Shown here piece by piece: positions 8,433 to 19,578 of a DNA stretch of 64,000 nt (the first letter of the stretch is position 1; every line of letters begins with the position of its first letter). Under the pieces are notes generated by a model, which was not told the DNA's origin, did no database searches, and saw nothing but the letters and a program-made list of their open reading frames with translations. This DNA comes from Vibrio sp. 05-20-BW147. Lineage in GTDB: Bacteria; Pseudomonadota; Gammaproteobacteria; Enterobacterales; Vibrionaceae. Location of the stretch: the NCBI RefSeq assembly GCF_013369385.1, contig NZ_SZTO01000009.1, forward strand, positions 62,001 to 126,000, given 5' to 3'. Made by a program: the position numbers and the translations under genes.

Positions 8433-11156
8433 ATGATAACTAAGCTACTGACAAAGGTGATTGGTAGTCGCAACGATCGCACACTGCGCCGCCTTAGAAA
8501 GATTGTTAAAGAGATTAACAACTACGAGCCGACCTTTGAGGCTCTCTCAGATGAACAATTAAAAGCAAAAACCGTTGAGTTCCGTCAACGCCTAGAGCAG
8601 GGCGAAACGCTTGACCAACTATTACCTGAAGCATTTGCTACTGTTCGTGAAGCGTCAAAGCGTGTTTACGGTATGCGTCATTTCGACGTTCAGTTGATTG
8701 GTGGTATGGTTCTCAATGCAGGCCAAATCGCTGAAATGCGTACGGGTGAAGGTAAAACTTTAACCGCAACTCTTCCTGCTTACCTTAATGCATTAGCAGG
8801 CAAAGGTGTTCACATTGTTACCGTCAATGATTACCTAGCGAAGCGCGATGCAGAGACCAACCGCCCTCTATTTGAGTTTCTTGGAATGACCGTAGGCATT
8901 AACGTGCCAAACATGCCACATCCAGCGAAAAAAGAAGCGTACCAAGCGGATATTCTATACGGGACCAACAACGAGTTTGGTTTTGATTACCTACGCGACA
9001 ACATGGCTTTTCGTAATGAAGATCGTGTACAGCGTGAGCGTTTCTTTGCCGTCGTCGATGAGGTGGACTCGATCCTGATCGATGAAGCGCGTACACCACT
9101 TATCATTTCTGGCCCTGCTGAAGACAGCTCTGAGCTTTACACGCGTATCAATGCGCTGATTCCTTTATTGCAGAAGCAAGATAAAGAAGATTCTGAAGAG
9201 TATCGTGGTGACGGCCACTACACTGTCGATGAAAAATCGAAGCAAGTGCATCTAACGGAAACAGGCCAAGAGTTTGTGGAAGAATTGATGGTGAAAAATG
9301 GCCTAATGGAAGAGGGAGATACATTGTACTCTCCAACCAACATCAGCCTTCTGCATCACGTTAACGCGGCATTACGTGCGCATGTCCTGTTTGAGAAGAA
9401 CGTAGACTACATCGTAAACGAAGACGGTGAAGTGGTGATCGTTGACGAACACACTGGCCGTACTATGCCGGGTCGTCGTTGGTCTGAAGGTCTTCACCAA
9501 GCGGTTGAAGCGAAAGAAGGCGTTAAGATTCAAAACGAAAACCAGACCTTGGCTTCGATTACATTCCAGAACTACTTCCGTTTGTATGAAAAACTGTCTG
9601 GTATGACGGGTACAGCGGACACCGAAGCGTTCGAATTCCAATCGATTTACGGTCTTGAGACAGTGGTTATCCCAACCAACAAACCAATGATCCGTAACGA
9701 CATGCCAGATGTTGTTTATCGTACTGAAGCAGAAAAATTTGCTGCCATTATTGAAGACATCAAAGCGCGTGTAGAAAAAGGTCAACCTGTACTTGTGGGT
9801 ACGGTTTCTATCGAAAAATCCGAGCTGCTTTCGAATGCACTGAAGAAAGCGAAAATTAAACACAATGTTCTAAATGCCAAGTTCCACGAAAAAGAAGCGG
9901 AAATTGTTGCAGAAGCCGGTAAACCGGGTGCGGTGACCATTGCAACCAACATGGCTGGTCGTGGTACGGACATCGTGCTAGGTGGTAGTTGGCAAGCGAA
10001 AGTTGAATCGATGGCTAACCCAACGCAAGAACAGATTGATGAAATCAAAGCGGAGTGGAAGCTGGTTCACGATCAAGTGCTTGAGTCGGGCGGTCTACAC
10101 ATTATTGGTACTGAGCGTCACGAATCTCGCCGTATCGATAACCAGCTGCGCGGTCGTTCAGGTCGTCAGGGTGATGCCGGTTCGTCTCGTTTCTACCTTT
10201 CTATGGAAGATTCACTACTGCGTATCTTTACTTCGGATCGTATGGCGGCATTGATTCAAAGTGGTATGGAAGAAGGGGAAGCGATCGAATCTAAGATGCT
10301 TTCTCGCTCTATCGAAAAAGCGCAACGCAAAGTGGAAGGACGTAACTTCGATATTCGTAAGCAGCTACTTGAGTACGATGACGTGGCGAACGATCAGCGT
10401 AAAGTAGTTTACGAGCTGCGTGATGAGCTGATGAGTGTTGATGACATCAGCGATATGATCGAACACAATCGCGTTGATGTGCTTCAAGGTGTCATCGATG
10501 AATACATTCCACCTCAATCACTGGAAGACATGTGGGATCTTGAAGGGCTGCAAGAGCGTCTGAAGAACGATTTCGATATCCATGCTCCAGTGAAGCAGTG
10601 GTTGGAAGAAGACGACAAGCTTTACGAAGAAGCGTTACGTGAAAAAGTCATTGATACTGCGGTTGAAGTTTACAAAGCGAAAGAAGAAGTGGTTGGTGCA
10701 CAAGTGCTGCGTAACTTCGAAAAATCCGTGATGTTACAAACGTTGGATACATTGTGGAAAGAGCACTTGGCGGCGATGGATCACTTGCGTCAAGGTATCC
10801 ATTTGCGTGGTTATGCACAAAAGAACCCGAAACAGGAATACAAGCGTGAGTCGTTTGAACTGTTTGAAGGCTTGCTTGAAACATTGAAATCTGATGTTGT
10901 GATGATCTTGTCAAAAGTTCGTGTGCAGCAGCAAGAAGAAGTCGAGCGTATGGAAGCTCAACGTCGTGCTCAAGCAGAAGAGGCTGCTCGCCGCGCTCAA
11001 GCTCAACATGCTTCAGCTCAAAGCCAACTTGCCGATGACTCTGCTGAAGGGCATCATCAACCTATGGTTCGTGAAGAGCGAAAAGTGGGTCGTAATGAGC
11101 CTTGTCCGTGTGGTAGCGGTAAAAAGTATAAACAGTGCCACGGTCAAATTAACTAA
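8433..11156 (+). CDS. secA: Preprotein translocase ATPase SecA
   Basis: SecA is the ATPase motor that drives unfolded preproteins through SecYEG. The 907-residue protein has the Walker A motif MRTGEGKT near residue 105, the DEAD-like [15 protein letters not shown], the crosslinking and NBD2 regions with [10 protein letters not shown] and [11 protein letters not shown], and a C-terminal zinc-binding tail [14 protein letters not shown] that contacts SecB. The start ATG follows a GAGAG site. A strong terminator sits just after the gene. Confidence 0.98.
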   Translation: MITKLLTKVIGSRNDRTLRRLRKIVKEINNYEPTFEALSDEQLKAKTVEFRQRLEQGETLDQLLPEAFATVREASKRVYGMRHFDVQLIGGMVLNAGQIAEMRTGEGKTLTATLPAYLNALAGKGVHIVTVNDYLAKRDAETNRPLFEFLGMTVGINVPNMPHPAKKEAYQADILYGTNNEFGFDYLRDNMAFRNEDRVQRERFFAVVDEVDSILIDEARTPLIISGPAEDSSELYTRINALIPLLQKQDKEDSEEYRGDGHYTVDEKSKQVHLTETGQEFVEELMVKNGLMEEGDTLYSPTNISLLHHVNAALRAHVLFEKNVDYIVNEDGEVVIVDEHTGRTMPGRRWSEGLHQAVEAKEGVKIQNENQTLASITFQNYFRLYEKLSGMTGTADTEAFEFQSIYGLETVVIPTNKPMIRNDMPDVVYRTEAEKFAAIIEDIKARVEKGQPVLVGTVSIEKSELLSNALKKAKIKHNVLNAKFHEKEAEIVAEAGKPGAVTIATNMAGRGTDIVLGGSWQAKVESMANPTQEQIDEIKAEWKLVHDQVLESGGLHIIGTERHESRRIDNQLRGRSGRQGDAGSSRFYLSMEDSLLRIFTSDRMAALIQSGMEEGEAIESKMLSRSIEKAQRKVEGRNFDIRKQLLEYDDVANDQRKVVYELRDELMSVDDISDMIEHNRVDVLQGVIDEYIPPQSLEDMWDLEGLQERLKNDFDIHAPVKQWLEEDDKLYEEALREKVIDTAVEVYKAKEEVVGAQVLRNFEKSVMLQTLDTLWKEHLAAMDHLRQGIHLRGYAQKNPKQEYKRESFELFEGLLETLKSDVVMILSKVRVQQQEEVERMEAQRRAQAEEAARRAQAQHASAQSQLADDSAEGHHQPMVREERKVGRNEPCPCGSGKKYKQCHGQIN

Positions 11157-11186
11157 CACGCTGTATTTAAAGTACAAAATGATTCG

Positions 11187-11212
11187 AGAGTCGCTTAGGC
11201 GACTCTTTTTTT
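11187..11212 (+). terminator. Intrinsic terminator after secA, abutting mutT
   Basis: AGAGTCGC (11187-11194) and GCGACTCT (11199-11206) form an 8-bp stem with a TTAG loop followed by seven T residues. The mutT ribosome site (AAGGAAAAGG) begins right after the T-run, so the terminator separates secA from mutT by only a few bases. Confidence 0.88.
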
Positions 11213-11224
11213 AAGGAAAAGGCG

Positions 11225-11623
11225 ATGAAGCGCATTCATATCGTAGCGGCGATTATTTTTAATCGTGATAAGTCAGAGATCTTCATTACGAAAAGACCTG
11301 AAGATAAGCACAAAGGTGGCTTTTGGGAGTTTCCTGGAGGCAAAGTCGAAGAGGGGGAAAGCATAGAGCAAGCCATGGTACGTGAACTCGAAGAAGAAAT
11401 TGGTATTACGGCGACTCAACAACAGCTGTTTGAGCATTTAGAGTACGATTACCCAGATAAATCGCTCAAGTTTGACTTTATCACAGTGACGGATTTTAAC
11501 GGTCAGCCTTATGGAAGAGAAGGACAACAGGGAGAGTGGGTGGCGATTGCGGAACTGAGCCGTTACCCGTTTCCAGAAGCAAACGTACCAATTCTCGAAA
11601 GAGTGCTAAAAGAGTTTGCTTGA
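11225..11623 (+). CDS. mutT: 8-oxo-dGTP diphosphatase MutT
   Basis: MutT is a Nudix hydrolase that removes 8-oxo-dGTP (and 8-oxo-GTP) from the nucleotide pool, preventing A:T to C:G transversions. The 132-residue protein carries a full Nudix box: GGKVEEGES then REL and EEEIGI around residues 38-60. The downstream FPEANVPILERVL matches MutT C-termini. The secA-mutT order is conserved in enterics and vibrios. The start ATG sits 12 bases after the secA terminator; expression probably depends on read-through of it or an unseen promoter. Confidence 0.95.
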   Translation: MKRIHIVAAIIFNRDKSEIFITKRPEDKHKGGFWEFPGGKVEEGESIEQAMVRELEEEIGITATQQQLFEHLEYDYPDKSLKFDFITVTDFNGQPYGREGQQGEWVAIAELSRYPFPEANVPILERVLKEFA

Positions 11624-11670
11624 GATCTGGTCTCGCTTTGCAATAGTTGATAGTTTAAGAACCTATTTGA

Positions 11671-12525
<855 letters not shown>

Positions 12526-12537
12526 ATAAATAATTAT

Positions 12538-12564
12538 GCGCCAGCCAATGCTGGCGCTTCTTTT
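12538..12564 (+). terminator. Intrinsic terminator of dapB
   Basis: GCGCCAGC (12538-12545) pairs perfectly with GCTGGCGC (12550-12557) around CAAT, followed by TTCTTTT. A classic rho-independent terminator. Confidence 0.88.
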
Positions 12565-12872
12565 ATCTGCTCTACTTTTCCTTAAAGTTTGCTCAAAGTT
12601 CTTCTCTTCTTAGCGTTAAGTTAATGTGTTATTTCTTGTTGTTTAGTCTTGTTTTGTGCTGAAGTGCTAGAAAGTAAGTGTAATGGAAACTTGCGCAACG
12701 TTTGCTTTTTGGTGTAAATGAAAAATGTGATCTATGTTTGCTTGGTTTTTGCTCGTTTCATAAAGTTTTCATGAATTGGGTGGTTGAAGCTGAATAAAGT
12801 TATACTTTTGGGGCTGTTTTGCTGTTTTTTACCCTAGATGCTCTAAAGTGCTATTTTGTTAAAAGCGAAATG

Positions 12873-12901
12873 TTGACATGTATCAAGAGTGTCTTTAGAA
12901 T
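12873..12901 (+). promoter_or_regulatory. Strong sigma70 promoter of carAB
   Basis: TTGACA (12873-12878) and TAGAAT (12896-12901) are separated by the optimal 17 bases. The start point would be near 12908, about 100 bases before the carA start. The rest of the 481-base dapB-carA gap holds no ORF. Confidence 0.7.
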
Positions 12902-12959
12902 ACCGCCAATTTGTCTGAATTCCCCAAAATCACACTTTTCTGGTGATAGATAGGGCAGA

Positions 12960-12998
12960 TTTGCAGTTTAATTTATTTTTTATGCATTTTTATTCTGG
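12960..12998 (+). promoter_or_regulatory. Tandem ARG boxes (predicted ArgR operator) before carA
   Basis: Two 18-base sites lie 3 bases apart, the normal ArgR hexamer spacing. The first (12960-12977) differs from WNTGAATWWWWATTCANW at three positions. The second (12981-12998) has the core ATGCAT-TTTT-ATTC and overlaps the carA ribosome site. carAB of E. coli is repressed by ArgR at such a pair. The match is by eye, and the region is AT-rich, so some agreement is expected by chance. Confidence 0.5.
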
Positions 12999-13006
12999 AG
13001 GTTGTC

Positions 13007-14146
13007 TTGAGTAAATCAGCACTGTTAGTCCTGGAAGATGGGACAGTGTTCCGCGGAGTGTCCATTGGCGCAGATGGTATTTCCGTTGGAGAAGTCGTTT
13101 TCAATACCTCGATGACGGGGTATCAAGAAATCCTCACTGATCCTTCTTATTCCCAGCAAATCGTTACTCTTACTTATCCTCACATTGGCAATACCGGAAC
13201 CACTTCCGAAGACGAAGAATCCTCTTCCATTCATGCTCAAGGCCTTGTGATTCGCGATCTCCCTCTTATCGCTTCTAACTTCCGTAGTGAACAATCTCTT
13301 TCTGATTACCTCAAATCGCAAAACATTGTCGGCATTGCTGATATTGATACGCGTAAGCTCACTCGTATTCTGCGTGAGAAAGGTGCACAAAACGGTTGTA
13401 TCGTTGCAGGTAACAACCTAGATGAAGCTTTGGCACTGGCGAAAGCAAAAGAATTCCCAGGTTTAAAAGGAATGGATCTTGCGAAAGAGGTTACAACAAA
13501 AGAAGCGTATCAATGGAAACAAGGTTCGTGGACGCTTGAGGGTGGACTTCCAGAAGCGAAAGATGACAGCGAATTGCCATATCACGTTGTTGCCTACGAT
13601 TTCGGCGCAAAACGCAACATCTTACGAATGTTGGTTGACCGCGGCTGCCGCTTAACGGTCGTGCCAGCAGAAACGTCGGCAGAAGAGGTTCTAGCGCTAA
13701 ACCCAGATGGTGTTTTCCTGTCAAACGGCCCTGGTGACCCAGCACCTTGTACTTATGCGATTGAAGCAACCAAAGTGTTCCTAGAAAAAGGCCTGCCAGT
13801 ATTTGGTATTTGTCTTGGCCACCAAATTCTCGCGTTGGCGTCTGGTGCGAAAACGGTGAAGATGAAGTTTGGTCACCATGGTGCAAACCATCCTGTAAAA
13901 GATTTAGACCGCAATGTGGTGATGATTACTTCGCAAAACCACGGTTTTGCCGCTGATGAAGCAACTCTACCAGATAACCTACGTGCTACTCACGTATCGC
14001 TCTTTGATGGCTCTTTGCAGGGAATTCACCGCACAGACAAGCCAGCATTCAGCTTCCAAGGTCACCCAGAAGCGAGCCCAGGTCCACACGACGCAGCTCC
14101 GCTATTTGACCATTTCATCGAACTGATTAAACAACACAGCGCTTAA
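13007..14146 (+). CDS. carA: Carbamoyl-phosphate synthase small subunit CarA
   Basis: CarA is the glutaminase subunit that supplies ammonia to CarB for carbamoyl phosphate, used in arginine and pyrimidine synthesis. The 379-residue protein has a class-I glutamine amidotransferase domain in its C-terminal half. It contains SNGPGDPAP, the nucleophile Cys269 in GICLGHQ, and the His/Glu pair in [12 protein letters not shown]. The start is TTG at 13007 behind a TGGAGG site. E. coli carA also starts at a rare UUG. carB follows 16 bases later. Confidence 0.97.
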   Translation: MSKSALLVLEDGTVFRGVSIGADGISVGEVVFNTSMTGYQEILTDPSYSQQIVTLTYPHIGNTGTTSEDEESSSIHAQGLVIRDLPLIASNFRSEQSLSDYLKSQNIVGIADIDTRKLTRILREKGAQNGCIVAGNNLDEALALAKAKEFPGLKGMDLAKEVTTKEAYQWKQGSWTLEGGLPEAKDDSELPYHVVAYDFGAKRNILRMLVDRGCRLTVVPAETSAEEVLALNPDGVFLSNGPGDPAPCTYAIEATKVFLEKGLPVFGICLGHQILALASGAKTVKMKFGHHGANHPVKDLDRNVVMITSQNHGFAADEATLPDNLRATHVSLFDGSLQGIHRTDKPAFSFQGHPEASPGPHDAAPLFDHFIELIKQHSA

Positions 14147-14162
14147 TTTGGAGTAGTAGACA

Positions 14163-17100
14163 ATGCCAAAACGTACTGACATTCAAAGCATTCTTATCCT
14201 AGGTGCTGGTCCAATTGTTATCGGTCAGGCTTGTGAGTTTGACTACTCAGGCGCACAAGCATGTAAAGCGCTACGTGAAGAAGGTTACCGAGTTATCCTA
14301 GTAAACTCGAACCCAGCGACCATCATGACAGACCCAGATATGGCGGATGCGACCTACATCGAGCCAATTCAATGGGAAGTGGTACGCAAGATTATTGAAA
14401 AAGAGCGTCCAGATGCGGTTCTACCAACCATGGGTGGTCAGACAGCTCTAAACTGTGCGCTTGCGCTTGAAAAGCACGGTGTACTAGCGGAATTTGGCGT
14501 AGAAATGATCGGTGCAACTGCTGATGCCATCGATAAAGCGGAAGATCGTTCGCGTTTCGACAAAGCGATGAAATCTATCGGCCTAGAGTGTCCTCGTGCT
14601 GATACGGCAAAGACCATGGAAGAAGCGTACAAAGTGCTCGATATGGTTGGCTTCCCATGTATCATTCGCCCGTCATTCACTATGGGTGGTACGGGTGGTG
14701 GTATCGCGTACAACAAAGAAGAGTTCGAAGAAATCTGTCGCCGTGGTCTTGACCTGTCGCCAACCAATGAACTGCTTATCGATGAATCTTTGATCGGTTG
14801 GAAAGAGTACGAAATGGAAGTGGTTCGCGACAAAGCGGACAACTGTATCATCGTATGTTCAATCGAAAACTTCGACCCAATGGGCATCCACACCGGTGAC
14901 TCTATCACCGTGGCACCGGCTCAAACGCTGACAGATAAAGAATACCAACTGATGCGTAATGCGTCGCTAGCGGTACTTCGTGAAATCGGTGTAGAGACCG
15001 GTGGTTCAAACGTGCAGTTTGGTATCAACCCGAAAGATGGCCGTATGGTTATCATCGAGATGAACCCACGTGTATCTCGCTCGTCTGCTCTAGCGTCAAA
15101 AGCAACGGGTTTCCCTATTGCGAAGATTGCAGCGAAACTAGCCGTTGGCTTCACGCTTGATGAGCTACAAAACGACATCACTGGTGGTGCGACGCCAGCA
15201 TCATTTGAACCGACCATCGATTACGTAGTGACTAAGATTCCTCGTTTCAACTTCGAGAAATTTGCCGGTGCTAACGACCGTCTGACGACGCAAATGAAGT
15301 CAGTTGGTGAAGTGATGGCCATTGGCCGTAACCAACAAGAATCACTGCACAAAGCGCTGCGCGGTCTAGAAGTGGGCGCAACAGGCTTTGATGAGATGGT
15401 TGATCTTGATTCACCAGATGCACTGACCAAAATTCGCCACGAGCTGAAAGAAGCGGGCGCTGAGCGTATTTGGTACATTGCAGATGCATTCCGTGCGGGT
15501 ATGTCAGTTGATGGTGTGTTTAATCTAACTAACGTTGATCGCTGGTTCTTGGTTCAAATCGAAGAGATTGTGAAGCTAGAAGAGCAAGTGAAAGCGGGTG
15601 GTTTTGCTGGTTTGACTCAAGATGTGCTTCGTCAAATGAAGCGCAAAGGTTTCTCAGACGCTCGCCTATCAAAACTACTCGGTGTGGCTGAAAGTGAAAT
15701 CCGTCGTCTACGTGACCAGTACGACATCCACCCAGTATACAAGCGCGTTGATACCTGTGCGGCAGAGTTCTCGTCGGATACGGCTTACATGTACTCATCT
15801 TATGATGACGAGTGTGAAGCGAACCCAACCGATAAAGAAAAGATCATGGTTCTGGGCGGTGGTCCAAACCGTATCGGTCAAGGTATTGAGTTTGACTACT
15901 GCTGTGTACACGCTTCGCTAGCGCTACGTGAAGATGGTTACGAGACCATCATGGTGAACTGTAACCCAGAAACTGTATCAACCGACTACGACACGTCAGA
16001 CCGTCTCTACTTCGAACCGGTTACTCTAGAAGATGTGTTGGCGATTGCTCGTGTTGAAAAGCCAAAAGGCGTGATCGTGCAGTACGGTGGTCAAACGCCA
16101 CTGAAATTGGCGCGTGCGCTAGAAGCGGCGGGTGTGCCAATTATCGGTACTAGCCCAGATGCCATCGACCGTGCGGAAGACCGTGAGCGTTTCCAACAAG
16201 CGGTTGACCGTTTAGGCCTGTTACAGCCAGAGAACGCAACTGTGACCACCATGGAGCAAGCGGTTGAGAAATCACGTGAAATTGGCTTCCCATTGGTCGT
16301 TCGTCCATCTTACGTACTGGGTGGCCGCGCGATGGAAATCGTTTATGACGAGCAAGACCTACGCCGCTACTTCAACGAAGCGGTTAGCGTGTCGAACGAA
16401 TCACCTGTTCTACTGGATCGCTTCCTAGACGATGCAATTGAAGTCGATATCGACGCTATCTGTGACGGTGAGCGCGTGGTGATTGGCGGTATCATGGAGC
16501 ACATCGAGCAAGCGGGTGTTCACTCAGGTGACTCTGCATGTTCACTGCCTGCTTACACGTTAAGCCAAGAAATCCAAGACAAGATGCGTGAGCAAGTCGA
16601 AAAGCTGGCATTTGAGTTGGGTGTTCGTGGTCTGATGAACACGCAGTTTGCTGTAAAAGATAACGAAGTGTACCTCATCGAAGTGAACCCTCGTGCTGCA
16701 CGTACCGTTCCATTCGTATCGAAAGCGACCGGTGCACCATTGGCTAAAATCGCTGCACGTGTTATGGCTGGTCAGTCTCTGGAATCGCAAGGTTTCACCA
16801 AAGAGATTATTCCTCCTTACTACTCGGTAAAAGAAGTGGTTCTGCCATTTAACAAGTTCCCTGGCGTTGACCCACTATTGGGCCCTGAAATGCGCTCAAC
16901 GGGTGAAGTGATGGGTGTAGGTGCAACTTTTGCTGAAGCGTATGCGAAAGCAGAACTGGGTTGTGGCAATGTGTATCCTGAAGGTGGTCGTGCGCTGCTT
17001 TCGGTACGCGAAGGCGACAAGCAACGTGTGGTTGACCTAGCGTCTAAACTACTGAAACTAGGCTACAAGCTGGATGCGACACACGGCACGGCAGTGATCT

Positions 17101-17396
17101 TAGGTGAAGCGGGCATCAACCCACGCCTAGTAAACAAAGTGCACGAAGGTCGTCCTCACATTCTTGACCGCATTAAGAACAACGAATACACCTACATCGT
17201 GAACACGGCGGCTGGTCGTCAAGCGATTGAAGATTCGAAAGTTCTACGCCGTGGCGCACTTGCAGAGAAAGTGAACTACACCACGACACTTAACGCGGCA
17301 TTTGCAACCTGTATGTCTCATACGGCGGACGCGAAAGCAAGCGTGACGTCGGTTCAGGAACTACACGCGCAAGTGCAAGCGAGTTTGAAAGCGTAA
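14163..17396 (+). CDS. carB: Carbamoyl-phosphate synthase large subunit CarB
   Basis: CarB makes carbamoyl phosphate from bicarbonate, ammonia and two ATP. The 1077-residue protein shows the internal duplication of the family. Two ATP-grasp modules each begin with a dinucleotide-like glycine motif ([18 protein letters not shown] near residue 13, and [17 protein letters not shown] near 563) and each has an EMNPR/EVNPR metal-binding motif. The C-terminal ~140 residues form the MGS-like allosteric domain (UMP/ornithine). It is the last gene of carAB, followed by a terminator. Confidence 0.98.
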   Translation: MPKRTDIQSILILGAGPIVIGQACEFDYSGAQACKALREEGYRVILVNSNPATIMTDPDMADATYIEPIQWEVVRKIIEKERPDAVLPTMGGQTALNCALALEKHGVLAEFGVEMIGATADAIDKAEDRSRFDKAMKSIGLECPRADTAKTMEEAYKVLDMVGFPCIIRPSFTMGGTGGGIAYNKEEFEEICRRGLDLSPTNELLIDESLIGWKEYEMEVVRDKADNCIIVCSIENFDPMGIHTGDSITVAPAQTLTDKEYQLMRNASLAVLREIGVETGGSNVQFGINPKDGRMVIIEMNPRVSRSSALASKATGFPIAKIAAKLAVGFTLDELQNDITGGATPASFEPTIDYVVTKIPRFNFEKFAGANDRLTTQMKSVGEVMAIGRNQQESLHKALRGLEVGATGFDEMVDLDSPDALTKIRHELKEAGAERIWYIADAFRAGMSVDGVFNLTNVDRWFLVQIEEIVKLEEQVKAGGFAGLTQDVLRQMKRKGFSDARLSKLLGVAESEIRRLRDQYDIHPVYKRVDTCAAEFSSDTAYMYSSYDDECEANPTDKEKIMVLGGGPNRIGQGIEFDYCCVHASLALREDGYETIMVNCNPETVSTDYDTSDRLYFEPVTLEDVLAIARVEKPKGVIVQYGGQTPLKLARALEAAGVPIIGTSPDAIDRAEDRERFQQAVDRLGLLQPENATVTTMEQAVEKSREIGFPLVVRPSYVLGGRAMEIVYDEQDLRRYFNEAVSVSNESPVLLDRFLDDAIEVDIDAICDGERVVIGGIMEHIEQAGVHSGDSACSLPAYTLSQEIQDKMREQVEKLAFELGVRGLMNTQFAVKDNEVYLIEVNPRAARTVPFVSKATGAPLAKIAARVMAGQSLESQGFTKEIIPPYYSVKEVVLPFNKFPGVDPLLGPEMRSTGEVMGVGATFAEAYAKAELGCGNVYPEGGRALLSVREGDKQRVVDLASKLLKLGYKLDATHGTAVILGEAGINPRLVNKVHEGRPHILDRIKNNEYTYIVNTAAGRQAIEDSKVLRRGALAEKVNYTTTLNAAFATCMSHTADAKASVTSVQELHAQVQASLKA

Positions 17397-17449
17397 TAAT
17401 CAGTAAGCCCTGAGTTCATAACTATAACGGCTTATATGACAACCTCATT

Positions 17450-17475
17450 GCCCGCTCATTTGAGCGGGCTTTTTT
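17450..17475 (+). terminator. Intrinsic terminator of carAB
   Basis: GCCCGCTC (17450-17457) pairs with GAGCGGGC (17462-17469), loop ATTT, followed by six T residues. Confidence 0.9.
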
Positions 17476-17547
17476 CTATAAGGACATCGCCAAATACGCT
17501 TGGCTTGGATTCTCTTAGTCAATGACTTGATGGCGTTGAGTGAAATC

Positions 17548-17739
17548 CTAGTACTCTTTCCTTGCTTGTTCAAGGTTATCCCGCGTCTTGCGAATTTCCT
17601 CTGGTGTTGAAGCTTGTTCCCTTTCCAGTTCTGCGATTCTTAGGCTCTGTTTCAGTAACGTTCCCTTGATGTAGTTTGTCCTGTTGGGAAGTCCGATGTT
17701 CTGCATCTCCCAACTTGTGTCGTCCACGTTCTCCTTCAT
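17548..17739 (-). CDS. Small hypothetical protein, helical and highly charged
   Basis: A 63-residue ORF in the otherwise empty carB-TSUP gap (17476-17872). The C-terminal two thirds (from NYIKGTLLKQSLRIAELEREQ to NLEQARKEY) reads as one or two amphipathic, charged helices, possibly a coiled coil. That composition is more protein-like than a random frame. The ATG at 17739 has only a weak upstream purine stretch (GGGATG). I do not recognise a family. It may be a real small protein, or a remnant of a larger gene. No neighbouring gene suggests a role. Confidence 0.4.
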   Translation of the reverse strand: MKENVDDTSWEMQNIGLPNRTNYIKGTLLKQSLRIAELEREQASTPEEIRKTRDNLEQARKEY

Positions 17740-17872
17740 ATTTGAAGCATCCCAAATAAACTATGTTTCTAACAAAATACAATTGATGAATTTTAGGAAT
17801 GGATTGCTGTCTTGGGTTTCCTTTTTACCTCGCTAGTTTTGATGCTAACGTCTTGTTCTTTACTCTTCCTCT

Positions 17873-18670
17873 TTGAAAAGGATGCTTGAATTGGACATAA
17901 CGATTGAGATGTTGGCAGCACTGTTCTTTGTTGCTTCTGTGGCTGGTTTTATTGATGCCATGGCAGGTGGTGGTGGACTGCTCACTCTTCCTGCGTTGTT
18001 GGCTTCAGGGTTGAGCCCAACACAAGCATTGGCGACCAATAAGTTGCAAAGCTCATTCGGTAGTTTCTCAGCCAGCTTATATTTTGTCCGTAATGGCATC
18101 GTCAGTTTAAAAGAGATGAAAGTCGCCATCGCATGTACCTTTATTGGGGCGGCCATCGGGGCAGAGCTTGTTCAAGTGATTGATGCCAGCGTGCTAACCA
18201 GCTTGATTCCCGTACTGCTAATAGCGATTTCTCTCTATTTTTTACTCGCGCCACCCACCCGCAATACGGGGGGACAGCCAAAGTTATCCGAGGCGATGTT
18301 TGCACTGTCGGTCGGCGGTGGTGTTGGTTTCTATGATGGTTTTTTTGGCCCGGGAACGGGATCGATCTTTACCGTTTGTTTTGTTGTGCTTGGACAGTTT
18401 TCCCTCGTTGAAGCCACTGCGCGAACCAAAGTGCTCAATTTTACCTCTAACATCGCGGCATTACTGTTTTTTGTGCTGGCGGGATTGCCAGTCTGGAAAG
18501 TGGGCTTAGTGATGGCTGTGGGGGGCTTTATTGGTGCGCGCTTGGGAGCAAAAGTGGTGGTGACCAAAGGACACAAATGGATCCGTCCTCTGGTCATTGT
18601 GATGTCGATGGCAATGGCCTCTAAACTACTTTGGCAACAGCATCAGCAATGGTTGTTATCACTGTTTTAA
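17873..18670 (+). CDS. TSUP-family membrane exporter, YfcA-like (TauE/SafE)
   Basis: A 265-residue integral membrane protein with about eight hydrophobic segments, in the two-repeat arrangement of the TSUP (TauE/SafE) family. Family hallmarks are AGFIDAMAGGGGLLTLPALL at residues ~25-44 and GVGFYDGFFGPGTGS in the second repeat, both very like E. coli YfcA. Members are proposed to move sulfite, sulfonates or other organic anions; the substrate here is unknown. The start could be TTG 17873 or ATG 17882; ribosome-site evidence is weak for both. The 3' end overlaps the convergent LysR gene by 50 bases. Confidence 0.85.
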   Translation: MKRMLELDITIEMLAALFFVASVAGFIDAMAGGGGLLTLPALLASGLSPTQALATNKLQSSFGSFSASLYFVRNGIVSLKEMKVAIACTFIGAAIGAELVQVIDASVLTSLIPVLLIAISLYFLLAPPTRNTGGQPKLSEAMFALSVGGGVGFYDGFFGPGTGSIFTVCFVVLGQFSLVEATARTKVLNFTSNIAALLFFVLAGLPVWKVGLVMAVGGFIGARLGAKVVVTKGHKWIRPLVIVMSMAMASKLLWQQHQQWLLSLF

Positions 18671-19466
18671 CTCGGCTGTTTTGATGGCTTTTGGCTCGAC
18701 AACATATCGTCACCGGACGAGTGAGATGACTAAGCTCGTCAAAGTGATAGCAATACTGTGGCTCTATTCGTAATGCGTTAATCACGGATTTCGGCACTAG
18801 GGCGGGTGCCATTCCACCCACGGCGAGCTGGGCTGACGCGGTGTAAGAGTCCATTTGCATCAAGGGCGTCACACCCACCGCTGACAATGCAGCCAGTTGA
18901 TAGGTATTGGCGGGATTGTTGAGGTCATTGGTTATGATTGCTTTTGGTAGCTCAGTTAGTGGGTACTTACTAATGATGCTAAAAGATTCATCAAAGAGGT
19001 GAAAGGTCATTAGCCCATGATTTGGCGGTAAATAGCCGGCGCAAAATCCGAGTGTGGCTTTGCCTGACTGAACGTGTTCCACAATCCTAGGTGTGTGGTT
19101 GGTGGTCAAGGAAAGGTGACGATCCTGCTGATACAGTGCTTCCATCGCATTGTTCAAATAACCCGCCAGTAGCGTTTCTGAACAATCGATTTTAATCAAT
19201 GCATTATCTTCGATAAGTTGCTGATCGTAGATCTGCCCGCGCAGCTCATTAAAACTTGGTTCAATGCTCTTTATTAAGGCTTGAGCTTCAGCGGTTAAAC
19301 GAATATGACGTCCATCAGGTTCAATCAGTTTCTTCCCAAGCTTTTTCTCAAGATTCGCAATGCGTTTACTGACAGCAGATTGACTAATATAGAGCTGACT
19401 GCCGGTGCGACTCATGGTCTTTTCTTTATGCAGAACCAATAAGGTCTCAATGCCTTCGAGTAACAT
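18621..19466 (-). CDS. LysR-family transcriptional regulator
   Basis: A 281-residue LysR-type regulator. The N-terminal helix-turn-helix (about residues 15-60) contains [23 protein letters not shown], and the rest is the periplasmic-binding-like effector domain. LysR proteins are usually tetramers that activate or repress a nearby or divergent operon. Here the gene is convergent with the TSUP exporter and overlaps its last 50 bases, which is not the usual divergent layout. The target cannot be inferred. The effector domain is slightly short, but the ORF is intact. Confidence 0.85.
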   Translation of the reverse strand: MLLEGIETLLVLHKEKTMSRTGSQLYISQSAVSKRIANLEKKLGKKLIEPDGRHIRLTAEAQALIKSIEPSFNELRGQIYDQQLIEDNALIKIDCSETLLAGYLNNAMEALYQQDRHLSLTTNHTPRIVEHVQSGKATLGFCAGYLPPNHGLMTFHLFDESFSIISKYPLTELPKAIITNDLNNPANTYQLAALSAVGVTPLMQMDSYTASAQLAVGGMAPALVPKSVINALRIEPQYCYHFDELSHLTRPVTICCRAKSHQNSRVKTVITTIADAVAKVV

Positions 19467-19550
19467 AATGATTGATGACGAGTGGGAATAGGTAATTCAC
19501 TTTAGCGAGTAAAGACTCGGTTGCCAAGGCGAAAGAAAGTGAGGCGTGAC

Positions 19551-19573
19551 GTTGGCCGATAAAGTCGGCCAAC
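19551..19573 (-). terminator. Hairpin after yadS, terminator-like without T-run
   Basis: GTTGGCCGA (19551-19559) pairs with TCGGCCAAC (19565-19573), loop TAAAG, six bases beyond the yadS-like stop codon. No clear T-run follows on the minus strand, so it may be a weak terminator or an mRNA 3'-end stabiliser. Confidence 0.5.
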
Positions 19574-19578
19574 AACCA

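Noticed and set aside
12690..12706. GCAACGTTTGC sequence as a PurR site for carAB
   Set aside because: One half-site is good, but the other is out of register by one base, and it lies about 210 bases upstream of the predicted start. Too weak to claim.
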